From: Agrobacterium tumefaciens
GTDB lineage: Bacteria > Pseudomonadota > Alphaproteobacteria > Rhizobiales > Rhizobiaceae
Direction: 5' to 3'
DNA: 64,000 nt
Assembly (NCBI RefSeq): GCF_017726655.1
Contig: NZ_CP072308.1
Coordinates: forward strand, 1,550,001-1,614,000
Part shown: positions 8,609-17,880 of the stretch, in pieces
How the letters are laid out: the number at the start of each line of letters is the position of its first letter
Numbering within the stretch: position 1 is the first letter of the stretch
Program-made: the position numbers and the translations under genes
The notes under the pieces: generated by a model
The model's database searches: none
Told to the model about the DNA's origin: nothing
Seen by the model: only the letters and a program-made list of their open reading frames with translations

Positions 8609-10087
8609 TTACCTCACCATGTCCATCAGCGACTTGAGCATTTCGTCGACTGTGGTCACGAGTTTCGTGGCGGCCTTGTAGGATTGCTCGATGTCCATGA
8701 GCAGCGAGAGCTCCTCATCCAGGCTGACCGCCGTATTGTTCGAGTAGGAGGTGGCGGAGCGCTCGTAAAGCGCGCTTTTTGCTTCGTTTGCCGAAGTTGC
8801 GCCGGAACGCTCCTGCTCCAGCCACCCCATCGAGTTGGTGCCGTATTTCAGGATGCTGGTATTCGTATCGATACGTGTCGACGCGGCAAAATTCATGGGC
8901 GCGTCGAAAGCAGTGACATAGCTGCGGATCAGCGTGGAGAAACCGGTTCCACCCGACGTTGCTGTATTGATCACATAATCGGTACCGTTGATGCCGCCGT
9001 CACGCAACAATTCCGGATTTCCACCTTTGGAGATAATTAACGCCGGGTTGACGGTAATGCTGGCTGCGAGCCCGGGAGAGACAATTCCGTCTGCCGGAAT
9101 GGTCGTCGCCAGAGGCGAGCCATAGGTGAAGAGGCCGGGCATGTTCGGCAGGCCGCTCGTCGCATCCGCAGGCTTTTCGGCGAACATGGTGATGAGACCG
9201 CGGGCGATTTCGTCAAGCTGGCTCTGCATGGTCGGCGCCAGATCGTCACGGACCTGCATCAGGCCCTGAAGCGAGCCGGCGGCCGTGGTGTTGGCACCGG
9301 TGGCGGCTTTGAGCGCAACGCCATCGACGTAAATGGCATTGCCGGTGGTCGTCGCGTCGTAGCCCGGCTGGACGTTGAACGTCACCTTGCGCGGCACGAT
9401 TTCGAACAGCGTCGCCCCATCGGTCGTGTAAAGCGCCACATCATTGTTGGGCCGGTTCACGACATTGATGCCGATGATCGAGGAAATGTCCTTGAGGAGC
9501 GTCTCGCGCTGGTCGAGAGCGTCGCTTGGGTCGCCGCCGATCGCGGTCTGTGCCTTGACCTCGTTATTGGCTTCCTCGAATTTTGCGAGCAAACCGTTCA
9601 GCTTGTCGACCTGAAGGGCCATTTCCTTATCGGCGCGCAGACGCATCGCCTGCAATTCGCTTGAGGCCTTGTTCAGGGAGCTGGCGACATCCGTCGCGGA
9701 GGTGACGGCCGTTGCGGCCAAAGCGGCATCACTCGGCTTCGCGGCATAACCGTCGAGGCTTTTGAGCAATTCCTTCATGTAGTTGGCTGGCGAACTCTCG
9801 TAATTGTTGCCGCCGAAAATGCTCTTCATCTCCTCCAGGCCGCTCAGCACGGCGCTCTGCCCGGTAGCGAGAGAGGAACTGGAAATCGTCTGCCTGAGAA
9901 GACTTTCATTCTGGGCACGACCGTTGGAGACGATACTCGCTCCAGCCATGGTCGTGCCGAGAATGGCGGTACGCTTGACGTAGTTCGCATTACCGACATT
10001 GGCAATGTTTTTCGAAGTAACGTCGGTCTGCTTACCTGTGTTATTGAAAATCGACTGCGCAGTATTCATTGCTGACGTGAGCGACAT
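8609..10087 (-). CDS. flgK: Hook-associated protein FlgK
   Basis: 492 residues. N-terminal flagellar rod/hook motif region (MNTAQSIFNNTGKQTDVTSKNIANVGN, residues about 7-33) and the C-terminal FlgK end (SLDEELSLLMDIEQSYKAATKLVTTVDEMLKSLM) are both clear. FlgK (HAP1) forms the first hook-filament junction zone. It is shorter than the enterobacterial protein (547). It follows flgE by 22 bases and is probably a client of the FlgN-like chaperone candidate at 1399. Confidence 0.95.
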   Translation of the reverse strand: MSLTSAMNTAQSIFNNTGKQTDVTSKNIANVGNANYVKRTAILGTTMAGASIVSNGRAQNESLLRQTISSSSLATGQSAVLSGLEEMKSIFGGNNYESSPANYMKELLKSLDGYAAKPSDAALAATAVTSATDVASSLNKASSELQAMRLRADKEMALQVDKLNGLLAKFEEANNEVKAQTAIGGDPSDALDQRETLLKDISSIIGINVVNRPNNDVALYTTDGATLFEIVPRKVTFNVQPGYDATTTGNAIYVDGVALKAATGANTTAAGSLQGLMQVRDDLAPTMQSQLDEIARGLITMFAEKPADATSGLPNMPGLFTYGSPLATTIPADGIVSPGLAASITVNPALIISKGGNPELLRDGGINGTDYVINTATSGGTGFSTLIRSYVTAFDAPMNFAASTRIDTNTSILKYGTNSMGWLEQERSGATSANEAKSALYERSATSYSNNTAVSLDEELSLLMDIEQSYKAATKLVTTVDEMLKSLMDMVR

Positions 10088-10109
10088 TCATCTGTCCCCG
10101 TAGGAATTA

Positions 10110-11387
10110 CTATCTCTTCAGATTGATCAGGACGTCCATCAAATCCGATCCGGTCTGGAAGACCTTCGAATTCGCTGTGTAGATGCGCTGGGATTCAATC
10201 ATGTCGGTGAGTTCGCTGGCGATATCGACGTTCGAGCCTTCGAGCGCGCCCTTCTGGATGTAGCCGAAGCTACCCGTCTGGGCAAAACCGATGGTGACGA
10301 CACCCGACTCGTTGCTCGGCAGATAGACGTTGCCGTTCTGCGGGCTCAGATTGTCGACGCTCGGCACGGTTGCCAGCGCCAGCTGGTAGATGTTGCGGCG
10401 ACCGCCATCCTGATAGACCGCCGTCACGACACCGTCCTTACCGATTTCGACGTCCTTGATCTGACTCGGACCGTTGCCGTTCAGAACAGCCGTGCCGGGG
10501 GTGAACTTCGCCGAAAACTGCGTCATCTGCGACAGGTCGATATTGATCGCCTGCGGCACACCGCTCACCTGATCGTTGATGACGATCGATTTCGGAGACG
10601 CGGTGGTCAGCTTATTGGTGACAGGATCGAATTCCAGATCCACCTTTGTCTGGACAAGGTTAGCGGCAGGCGTTGCCGTATAGGGGAAGCCGCCATTCGT
10701 CGACTGATCCTGACGATAAACCGCTACTTCCCAGGTGTTGTCGCCTGTCTTGGTATAGTAGAAATCGTAAAGCACCTTTGCGCCGCCGCTGTCGAATGCC
10801 GTCAACGACGTCTTGTTGCCGAATGCCGCAGTCGCAGTGTTGCCGCTTGGAAGCGGTGCCGTTGCGGCCTTGTCATCGCGATTAAGATTGGCCGGGAAGC
10901 TGCCCTGCGTGGAGGGCGATGCCGTCAGGCCGAAATTGTTGACGTTGATGGCTTCAAGACCCGTGAAACCGTTGACGACGGCAGCAGGGGGGTTGGAACC
11001 GTAGGGGTAACCCATCAGCTGGAAGCCCGCAGCGTTTTCCAGGTAGCCTTCCGAGTTCTTCTGGAAGGAGCCGGCGCGCGTCAGATAAGGCGTGCCCGAT
11101 CCATCCTGGACCACGAAGAAGCCGTTGCCCTGAATGGCAAGGTCCGTGCTCGACGTGGTGTAGGAGAGGTTGCCTTGCTCCGAAATGCTGTAGCGAACGT
11201 TGGACTGCACACCGCCGGAAGCGTAGCTGCCCGACGAGGAGGGCAGAACGAGCGAGGAGAACGACGTCGATGCGCGCTTGTAGCCGGTGGTGCTTGCGTT
11301 GGCGATGTTGTCGCCCACGGTGCCCAGCTTGTTCGCCTGTGCATTCATGCCGGACACGCCGGTTCGCATAGTGCCGAAAATACTCAT
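10110..11387 (-). CDS. flgE: Flagellar hook protein FlgE
   Basis: 425 residues. The N-terminal rod-hook motif (MRTGVSGMNAQANKLGTVGDNIANASTTGYKR), the 'STDLAIQGNGFFVVQ' segment and the C-terminal block (ALEGSNVDIASELTDMIESQRIYTANSKVFQTGSDLMDVLINLKR) are diagnostic. FlgE polymerises into the external hook. It is first of the long run that reaches 866, with a 106-base gap from rem, so a flgE promoter is likely in that gap; no clear terminator is visible after rem. Confidence 0.97.
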   Translation of the reverse strand: MSIFGTMRTGVSGMNAQANKLGTVGDNIANASTTGYKRASTSFSSLVLPSSSGSYASGGVQSNVRYSISEQGNLSYTTSSTDLAIQGNGFFVVQDGSGTPYLTRAGSFQKNSEGYLENAAGFQLMGYPYGSNPPAAVVNGFTGLEAINVNNFGLTASPSTQGSFPANLNRDDKAATAPLPSGNTATAAFGNKTSLTAFDSGGAKVLYDFYYTKTGDNTWEVAVYRQDQSTNGGFPYTATPAANLVQTKVDLEFDPVTNKLTTASPKSIVINDQVSGVPQAINIDLSQMTQFSAKFTPGTAVLNGNGPSQIKDVEIGKDGVVTAVYQDGGRRNIYQLALATVPSVDNLSPQNGNVYLPSNESGVVTIGFAQTGSFGYIQKGALEGSNVDIASELTDMIESQRIYTANSKVFQTGSDLMDVLINLKR

Positions 11388-11493
11388 TCAAAAACCCTCG
11401 TGGTCATCTTTCAAGGAGAAGGTAAAGCGTTTGGCTTGCGTGAAGCTGTCTGAAATACCGCGTTTGAAAAAGGACCACGCGGGTCAATGAAAA

Positions 11494-12165
11494 TCATTGC
11501 CAATCAATGCTGTAGCCGAGGAAGCGCTTGGAATCGACCGGATCGTAGCCGAGTTTCTTGCGCAGCTTCTTGCGAAGCTTGCTGATGTGGCTTTCCACGA
11601 CGTTTTCTTCGACGTCGTCATCGAAGATGCCGTAGATGGCATTGAAAATCTGCGCCTTGGAAACGCGGCGTCCGCGATTGGCGATCAAATATTCAAGGAT
11701 GCGGCGCTCGCGGCGCGGCAGGGGAAAAACTTCGCCGCCGACTTCCGGGTCACGTCCATCGGAGAAGACCCGGATCGGTCCGGCGTCGGTGAAATTCGAG
11801 ATAACCTGCAGCCGGCGGCGGATAGCCGCCGCACGTGCGAGGATTTCACGGGGGTGGACAGGCTTGCGCACGACATCGTCGACGCCGCTGTCGAATAATG
11901 CGAGCGTCGCCTCCAGCGATGGCTGGTCGCTCACCGCAATCACCGGTGCCGTCGTGCGATCCCTGATCGCCTTCGGCAATGAGAAGCTCCGGTCGCCCTG
12001 GCCGATTAGGAAGGCTTCCACAGCTGCCAAATCGCTTTCCGCCGCCGTCGTGACCCATTCCCCGAATTCGACCGGATCAAACCCGGTCGAGGGAATGCCC
12101 TCACGCCCAAATAGAGATGTATAGCCGTCTTTAACGAGCTCGCGCTCATCAACCACTACGATCAT
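11494..12165 (-). CDS. rem: Orphan OmpR-type flagellar regulator Rem
   Basis: 223 residues: an N-terminal receiver-like domain (1-120) and a C-terminal winged helix (about 130-223) with '[33 protein letters not shown]' and '[18 protein letters not shown]'. It matches S. meliloti Rem and Brucella FtcR, growth-phase activators of class II flagellar genes, whose own transcription depends on VisN/VisR. The receiver looks degenerate: no 'D..MP' phosphoacceptor motif is present in the expected third-strand position ([17 protein letters not shown]), suggesting phosphorylation-independent control. No partner kinase gene is adjacent. Confidence 0.9.
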   Translation of the reverse strand: MIVVVDERELVKDGYTSLFGREGIPSTGFDPVEFGEWVTTAAESDLAAVEAFLIGQGDRSFSLPKAIRDRTTAPVIAVSDQPSLEATLALFDSGVDDVVRKPVHPREILARAAAIRRRLQVISNFTDAGPIRVFSDGRDPEVGGEVFPLPRRERRILEYLIANRGRRVSKAQIFNAIYGIFDDDVEENVVESHISKLRKKLRKKLGYDPVDSKRFLGYSIDWQ

Positions 12166-12447
12166 TCGTCCGCCTCCGAATCAGTGTGGTGTTTTCCAAT
12201 GAGGCATTGGTACGAATCGGCGGATTCCGTCACAACTGTAGGAAATCATCGATAGTTATTAATAATTGATTAACTATTATGTGCCGATTTGATCTACATA
12301 TAGTGGTTGTTAACCATATATGGTACAAAATTTTTGTGCAAAAATTTTCGAAAATGCGAAAAAACGCTTGATCCGCCTTTTTTCGGGCTCTCTCTCGCCA
12401 CATTTCCGTTTGCGAGTCTTTGACTTCAAAGAAGCAATTTCAGGTTG
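12166..12447 (-). promoter_or_regulatory. AT-rich rem upstream region with inverted repeats
   Basis: The intergenic stretch upstream of rem is markedly AT-rich compared with its surroundings. It holds a perfect 12-base palindrome ACCATATATGGT at 12313-12324 (about 150 bases from the rem start) and an ATAGTTA-N12-TAACTAT dyad at 12252-12277 (about 90 bases from the start). Either could be a site for the LuxR-type activators VisN/VisR, which control rem in S. meliloti. No terminator for the upstream transglycosylase operon was recognised here. Confidence 0.5.
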
Positions 12448-13026
12448 TTATCCGTCGCAGAAATTTTTCGCGTTCGGGGTCCATTTTCCGTAACCGGTCG
12501 CCACGAGATTGGCGATGACACGGCAGACATATTTCTTCTGTGCCGGGTCGTTGTTCGGGCCCGCGTGATAGCGCGCGACGGCCATCGTCCAGGTTTCATG
12601 CCTGTTATGGAGGTTGCGCAGGAACATGGCGGCATATTCGACATTGCGGCGCGGATCGAACATTTCCCGCGCGGAAGTGAAATTTTCGCCGTGGAAATAG
12701 TGATTTATCTGCATGCAGCCGAGGTCGATGAGCTTGGCGCCGCTGCGTTTTGCCGCCTCAAAAGTCATCAAAGCTTCCTCGGTCGAGGCGGCAAATACCG
12801 GTTTTCCTTCGATATTCATCGCATTAGGGTCAAGCCGGCCCTTGCGGCCGGTCTCTGTCAGCCCCACCGAATAGAGAATTCCCTCCGGCACGCCATATTT
12901 GCGTGCCGCCGACTGGATCTCTCTTTCACACACGCCTGAGGTTGCCGAAGCCGATGCCTTCTCAGAGGTAGACGCCATTGTCAGCAGAAGAGCGGGCAGA
13001 GCCAAGAGCGCCATCCATGCCTTCAT
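12448..13026 (-). CDS. Lytic transglycosylase, likely flagellum-specific (SltF-like)
   Basis: 192 residues from the ATG at 13026, which follows GGGGGTG; the longer in-frame ORF reaching 13170 overlaps fliK and lacks a signal peptide at its start. A signal peptide (MKAWMALLALPALLLTMAS, cleaved near residue 26) leads into an SLT-type fold: 'AARKYGVPEGILYSVGLTETGR' with the catalytic Glu of the 'ETG' motif, 'NIEG', 'LIDLGCMQINHYFHG', and 'AVARYHAG'. It cleaves peptidoglycan in the periplasm. Its start lies inside the last 65 bases of fliK. With FlgJ at 1797 lacking a muramidase domain, this is the probable rod-penetration enzyme, as SltF is in Rhodobacter. Confidence 0.85.
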   Translation of the reverse strand: MKAWMALLALPALLLTMASTSEKASASATSGVCEREIQSAARKYGVPEGILYSVGLTETGRKGRLDPNAMNIEGKPVFAASTEEALMTFEAAKRSGAKLIDLGCMQINHYFHGENFTSAREMFDPRRNVEYAAMFLRNLHNRHETWTMAVARYHAGPNNDPAQKKYVCRVIANLVATGYGKWTPNAKNFCDG

Positions 13027-14317
13027 TATGCACCCCCAAATTATTGCCATTGTCCTGCCGACCGTCGCGTGCGCCGGACTCGTCACGGTTGCGCCCGGCC
13101 GCTGCTTGCTGGCCCTGTTGCTGCGCCTGCTGATTTTGCTGATTGTTGCCCTGTGTGCCCGTTTGGTCACTCTTGTCAGAAGAAGCGATGCTGATTGTGA
13201 TGGTATCGACGGTCAAACCCTGCGCCTTGAGGCCCTCGAGGATGCTCTTGCTGTCGTCCTGGAGCTTTTTATAGGCTGCGACACTCTCCACCGTCATGTG
13301 TACGGCAAGCTCGTCGCCGGCAAGGCGCAAGGACATCGTCACCGATCCTAGCTCGATCGGCGTCATATGCAGCTTCAGGGTATGAACCACCTGGCCGGTG
13401 CTGCTCTGGGCCGCGGCGTTGGAGAGCGACGAACCCGGATGCATCGCGCTCACCCATTCGGGATCATTGGCGATCAGGCCGGTCAGGGCCGAGGCATTTG
13501 TTGAGGGCGCAAGGCCAATGAAACGCCGTGAATCGAGGACCGTTATCGTATCGGTGGCCTTGCCGCCGCTTTCCCGCGCATCGAATTCGACGCGGCCTTC
13601 ACGCTGCACCGTGCCCATATCAAGCGCGCGGGGCGCGCCGGAACGTGGTGATGAGAAACGGAACGCCGAGGCATTGCCTTCGTTTTCCGATGCCGATCCT
13701 GCATCTTTAGCGGTCGGATCAATCCGGCTCGGCATGTCCTTGACCGAATGTTCCACCTTGCTGCGCACGGGTTCGGCCTTGTCGGCCTTGACCGTATCGG
13801 CCTTTCCGGCAATCGCCTGGGCGATTTCCTCAAGCGGCGTCTTGGCTGTCGCCACATCAGCCGCATTGGCCGCGACCAGGTGCAGGGCAGCCAGCTTCGG
13901 ATCGATCGCATCGGCCGTTTTCTCGGCGTCCTTGTGCTCATCGTCGCGGATTTTCTTACCGGGTTTAGTGTTCTCGGGTTTCCCCAGCGTCTTCACGGCG
14001 CTTTGGATCTCGGCCAATGTCTCATTGGCACGCCCTTCGCCAACATGATCGTTGACGAGCGCATTCAGGAACGTCGAGGGCCGTTTCACCGGAACATCCA
14101 CCTTCTCCGCCTCCCCTTCTGGCTGTGCCTGCGGCTCTTCAGCCGGGTTTTCATCCTGCTGGTGGCGCGAATGCAGTGCCTGTGGCTGGCGGTCGTCACG
14201 GACGTTGGAAAGAGCATCGCCAAAGCTGCCGCCATTGGCGTCATCCCGGACGTTGCCCGCGCGCGGATCGGATGGTGGTGGCGCATTCACTACCGCGTTG
14301 ATGGCTGCGTCGATCAT
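12962..14317 (-). CDS. fliK: Hook-length control protein FliK (formerly MotD)
   Basis: 451 residues. The N-terminal two thirds are low-complexity, Ala/Lys/Asp-rich and disordered, as expected for an exported molecular ruler. The C-terminal domain (about 315-380: LKLHMTPIELGSVTMSLRLAGDELAVHMTVES, then KSILEGLKAQGLTVDTI) is the FliK substrate-switch core. The tail is Gln/Gly/Asn-rich. It is the orthologue of S. meliloti MotD, later renamed FliK. Its start overlaps the motC stop by four bases. Confidence 0.9.
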   Translation of the reverse strand: MIDAAINAVVNAPPPSDPRAGNVRDDANGGSFGDALSNVRDDRQPQALHSRHQQDENPAEEPQAQPEGEAEKVDVPVKRPSTFLNALVNDHVGEGRANETLAEIQSAVKTLGKPENTKPGKKIRDDEHKDAEKTADAIDPKLAALHLVAANAADVATAKTPLEEIAQAIAGKADTVKADKAEPVRSKVEHSVKDMPSRIDPTAKDAGSASENEGNASAFRFSSPRSGAPRALDMGTVQREGRVEFDARESGGKATDTITVLDSRRFIGLAPSTNASALTGLIANDPEWVSAMHPGSSLSNAAAQSSTGQVVHTLKLHMTPIELGSVTMSLRLAGDELAVHMTVESVAAYKKLQDDSKSILEGLKAQGLTVDTITISIASSDKSDQTGTQGNNQQNQQAQQQGQQAAAGRNRDESGARDGRQDNGNNLGVHNEGMDGALGSARSSADNGVYL

Positions 14318-15591
14318 GGTGCCCCCTCGCCTTTCTTCAACAGGCTGTCGATTTCATCGAGCTTGCTGCGTCCGCTCGTCACGAGCTGCCGGACATTCTC
14401 GCTGTGATCGTCAACCTTCTGGGTTTCGACCCGCCATATGCTTTTGGTCTCGGCAGCGGTCGCCTTGTTTTCGGGCGCATTGCGCCCTGTGTCTTTAACG
14501 GTGGCGCTGTCTCCGCCTGTCCCGGAGTGCGGCGAAGGCGGGCGTACCACCTGTTCTGCAATGGCCCTTGCGGCCTCCCGCAATGCCCTGTCCCGATCCG
14601 AAAGCTGCTCGTCCGGAATTTGTCCTATTGTCTCTATCGCGCTCACAACGTCGGGTGTTCCGATATTCGACAGGCTTTCATAGAGATTTGCCTGCACTTC
14701 CGGCTCACCCGGCTGCGTGGGGGACAGCGCCTTGGCTTTGAGGGCCGCCATCCGTGCCAGCGAATCCTTGCCGCTGATTGCCGCGAGACGGGAAAGGCGC
14801 AGGTAAGCTTCCTTCTGTCTTTCGGTATCCATCATGGCGAAGGTATCCTGGATCACCTCCTCGCCAATGGCATCGGCGCGCTTGACGACAAGCGAGACCA
14901 GAAGATCTGCAAACTGGCTGGCATAAGGCGAATGCAGGAAACGTCGGGCATAACGCTGGGCATAATTGACGCCACGCGCAGCATCGCCGTCTTCCACCGC
15001 AATGGCGAGCGAACGGCGCAATGCCGCTTCTTCAACGATCGTGCCCGGCGCTTCCAGCCGGGCGATGTCATAAAAGCCGAGTGCAGCCAGCGGATCGCGC
15101 GGGATCGTGACGTTGCCGCCGATCAGGGCCAGATAAGCACCGATCCGCTTGCCGCGATATTCAGGCACCATGGCCGCGATGCTCTGCGCGACAAGTGTTC
15201 CCTTGCCGGACAGATATTTACGCAGAATGTCGGCCACGCGGCTGTCGAAATTGCCGTCCACGTCACGCGCGACCAGCAATTCCAGCGTGGCCGGATTGCC
15301 ACCGCTCATCGCATAGATCAGCGCCGCATCCACATTGCGTGGATCCTTGAAGATGGCCGAGGGGGCGCTTCTCAGCCGCTCATCGATGGTCTGCAGCAGG
15401 AACCGCTGCATTTCGGATGCAGAATGGTCACCCATCGCCACCGAGTCCTGCACGAATTGCAGGGAGCGCAGCATGGCATAGGGCATGAGATTGTCCTGCG
15501 ACTGCGAAAACGCCTTGCTCGGCTCGGAACCGAGACCGCAAAGCGTCGCCGCAAGAAGAAGCCAGCGTTTCGAGGTTTTCGTCACACTCAC
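14314..15591 (-). CDS. motC: Periplasmic motor protein MotC
   Basis: 425 residues with an N-terminal signal peptide ([22 protein letters not shown]) and a long helical periplasmic chain. Sequence and position directly after motB match S. meliloti MotC, a rhizobial motility protein proposed to modulate the MotB periplasmic region and rotary speed. It has no counterpart in enteric bacteria. It overlaps motB and fliK by four bases on each side. Its dedicated chaperone MotE is encoded separately at 32223. Confidence 0.92.
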   Translation of the reverse strand: MSVTKTSKRWLLLAATLCGLGSEPSKAFSQSQDNLMPYAMLRSLQFVQDSVAMGDHSASEMQRFLLQTIDERLRSAPSAIFKDPRNVDAALIYAMSGGNPATLELLVARDVDGNFDSRVADILRKYLSGKGTLVAQSIAAMVPEYRGKRIGAYLALIGGNVTIPRDPLAALGFYDIARLEAPGTIVEEAALRRSLAIAVEDGDAARGVNYAQRYARRFLHSPYASQFADLLVSLVVKRADAIGEEVIQDTFAMMDTERQKEAYLRLSRLAAISGKDSLARMAALKAKALSPTQPGEPEVQANLYESLSNIGTPDVVSAIETIGQIPDEQLSDRDRALREAARAIAEQVVRPPSPHSGTGGDSATVKDTGRNAPENKATAAETKSIWRVETQKVDDHSENVRQLVTSGRSKLDEIDSLLKKGEGAP

Positions 15592-16919
15592 CCCCGATCA
15601 GCCTCAAGCAGAATTTCGATGCGGCGGTTTGCATCCGCCAGCGGGTCTGCCGGCACCTGCAATCTGCGGTCCGCGAAACCTGAGACCTGCTTCACCCGCT
15701 CTTCCGAAAGCCCGCCGCGCACCAGCATGTAATAGGCGCTGTGCGCGCGATCCATCGAAAGGCGCCAATTGTCGTTGGCCTCGCCCTTGAACTGCCGCCC
15801 ATCGGTATGGCCCCGGATCACGACGCTGCCACCGCGCTCCTGCAGCAGCTTGCCGATTTTCTCCATGGCGAGAACCATTTCCCGTCGGGGAACGGCCGAC
15901 CCGATATTGAACATCGGTGTTTCCGTCTGGTCGGAGATCGTCAGCAGCAATCCACCTTCGGACGGCGTCACCACCAGACCTTCGGAAAGCTTGCCGGTGA
16001 TGCCCGATATCTGCTTCTCGATTTCTTCGCGCAGCTTGTCGGCCTTGTCCCATTCGGCATCGCTGGCCTTGCTCGGGTCGTCCGGAGCGGGTCTGGCAAG
16101 GGCTGCCTGCTCGGTGGCGTCCGGTCGTTGCTGGGGCACCACGGCCGCGATCTCGGCCGGCTTGCTGTCATCCGTCTTGCCAGTCGCAGGCTTGTCGCTC
16201 GCCGCCTTGTCGACAGCGGTATCGGCCTGCGCCAGCGCGACCGTCTCAACGCTCTTTTCATCGTTCCTGGCCGCCACATCCTGCTGTTTTGCCTCTGCAG
16301 CCTGGGTGGTTTCCACCGGAACCTGCTTCTGGTCGGAGCGGGTGATCTTCACCTGCTGGGTCCAGAAATCCGGGTCGAAAGGATCACGATAGGCTTCGCC
16401 GCCGCTTGCGCCCGTCGCCGGGCCGGAATCGGCAGCGCCGCCCTCGCCCTTGGCGCTGACATTGGCCTGCTGGCCCACCTGCTGGGCGATTTCCGCCAGC
16501 ACGGAATAGGGGTTCTGAAAAAAGTCAGCCTCGGAAAAATTCGACTGCTCGCCCGTCTGTGACGTCAGGTCTTCGCCAGTCGCGGCGGCAGAGCCCTTGG
16601 TGACATTCTCCGCCTTGATATTCGACTTGTCCTTTTTCTCGACGCCCTCTTCCTTATCGACAGGCTTTTCGAGCCCCTTGGACGAGGGTTTTTCGTCGGA
16701 AAGCTTGATAGGGTTGAAGTAGCTCGCGACTGAGGCCTTGGTTTCCTCGTTGGCGGCGTTAACCAGCCACATGACGAGGAAGAACGCCATCATCGCCGTC
16801 ATGAAGTCGGCATAGGCGATCTTCCAGGCACCCCCATGGGCGCCGTCGTGCCCGCCCTTGTGGCGCTTGACGATGATGATCTCGTTCTTGCCGTGGTGGT
16901 GATTTTCGCCTTCACTCAT
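15588..16919 (-). CDS. motB: Motor stator protein MotB (long rhizobial form)
   Basis: 443 residues. Near the N-terminus '[27 protein letters not shown]' is the single membrane helix with the proton-binding Asp in '[11 protein letters not shown]'. The C-terminal OmpA-like peptidoglycan-binding domain is present ([28 protein letters not shown], then '[20 protein letters not shown]'). Between them is an insert of more than 100 residues rich in Ala, Lys and Asp, which makes the protein well over 100 residues longer than E. coli MotB and may be the MotC contact region. Start overlaps the upstream stop by four bases. Confidence 0.96.
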   Translation of the reverse strand: MSEGENHHHGKNEIIIVKRHKGGHDGAHGGAWKIAYADFMTAMMAFFLVMWLVNAANEETKASVASYFNPIKLSDEKPSSKGLEKPVDKEEGVEKKDKSNIKAENVTKGSAAATGEDLTSQTGEQSNFSEADFFQNPYSVLAEIAQQVGQQANVSAKGEGGAADSGPATGASGGEAYRDPFDPDFWTQQVKITRSDQKQVPVETTQAAEAKQQDVAARNDEKSVETVALAQADTAVDKAASDKPATGKTDDSKPAEIAAVVPQQRPDATEQAALARPAPDDPSKASDAEWDKADKLREEIEKQISGITGKLSEGLVVTPSEGGLLLTISDQTETPMFNIGSAVPRREMVLAMEKIGKLLQERGGSVVIRGHTDGRQFKGEANDNWRLSMDRAHSAYYMLVRGGLSEERVKQVSGFADRRLQVPADPLADANRRIEILLEADRG

Positions 16920-17572
16920 TTCATCACCTTGCGAAGACTGGACGCCCAGGCGGACATGCGCGTCACGAACACGCTTTCATCCAACTCGACGGAAAGATCG
17001 ATATCGGTCGTTTCGGTAAATTTCATCGTTTCTTCTTCAAAGCCCGGCTGGGTCTTCAACTGGTCGTACAGAGTTTTAGGACCCTTCACGACGAGTGTGA
17101 CGGCCTTGCCATCGGGCATGGCGGCGCGCACGACATCTGCAAGCGCGGAAACCGCCTTCAGCGAGAGTTTTTCCGTCAAAAGCGGGGCGAGAATGGCGGC
17201 GGCCTGGTCGCTGAGATTGGCGGCGATCGCATCGATGCCCTCACGCAGGCCGCGAGACAGAAAAATAGCCGTCTCTTCGAGATAGAGAGTGCGCAGGTCT
17301 TCCAACTCTGCCGCATGCGCGGCAAGCAGCTCCTCGCGCTCGGCCTGCATCTTTTCGGTGAGCTCGCGCGTCGCGTCGGCGCGGCCGCGCTCATACGCTG
17401 CCTGTTTCTCGCTCTCGACGTCGACGGGGCCAAGATCGGCAAAACCGGAAGAACTATCGGCGAAGCCCGACATCAGGTCTGTGTCGGTGAACACGTCGCC
17501 GAAGGCAGGTGCCGGCAGCTGCGGTTTTGTTTCGCCGAAATCTTTCAAAAACCGTGCAATGGACGCGCTCAT
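16916..17572 (-). CDS. FliH-like protein upstream of motB
   Basis: 218 residues with no signal peptide or membrane segment. A Pro/Phe/Gly-rich N-terminus precedes a long charged coiled coil (about residues 55-105, [31 protein letters not shown]) and a mixed C-terminal domain ([17 protein letters not shown], then [12 protein letters not shown]). This is the layout of FliH, the export ATPase regulator: coiled coil with 'AYE.G.A' start then a V-ATPase E-subunit-like domain. No other fliH candidate is in the window. It overlaps motB by four bases and heads that operon. Assignment is inferred. Confidence 0.6.
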   Translation of the reverse strand: MSASIARFLKDFGETKPQLPAPAFGDVFTDTDLMSGFADSSSGFADLGPVDVESEKQAAYERGRADATRELTEKMQAEREELLAAHAAELEDLRTLYLEETAIFLSRGLREGIDAIAANLSDQAAAILAPLLTEKLSLKAVSALADVVRAAMPDGKAVTLVVKGPKTLYDQLKTQPGFEEETMKFTETTDIDLSVELDESVFVTRMSAWASSLRKVMK

Positions 17573-17880
17573 GCCTGCCCCCTGACAAAAAGGGAAATGC
17601 GAGCAGAGCTGGTTTCCTGGTAACGCGAATCGCTAAAGCCTCGCGGCCTTCCCGGAGGGAAAACCGCGATCTCCGTCGCCTGGAAATGCTCTAAGCCGTT
17701 TGGCGGCATTACCGTCATCCTTGCTACCCTGCCCGTCTCGTCCACGCTTCCGGCAGATCGCGCCATGCGATCCGCTCATATCGACCGACGTTAGGTGTTC
17801 AAACTTGTGCGAGGATGAAGGCGGGCTTGAACGGCAAGCCTGTGCCGATCATCCCGGCGAACCCACGCCGGCCGAAGCCG
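17573..17880 (-). other. Intergenic region between flaD and the motB operon
   Basis: 308 bases without a plausible gene. A nested inverted repeat (TCGCGG 17641-17646 with CCGCGA 17664-17669, inner TTCCC/GGGAA) could end flaD transcription, though no strong T-run follows. A promoter for the motB operon is expected near the right part of the gene start at 17572; no consensus was recognised. Confidence 0.4.

Noticed and set aside
13027..13170. N-terminal extension of the lytic transglycosylase
   Set aside because: It overlaps fliK and would bury the signal peptide; the ATG at 13026 has a good ribosome binding site.
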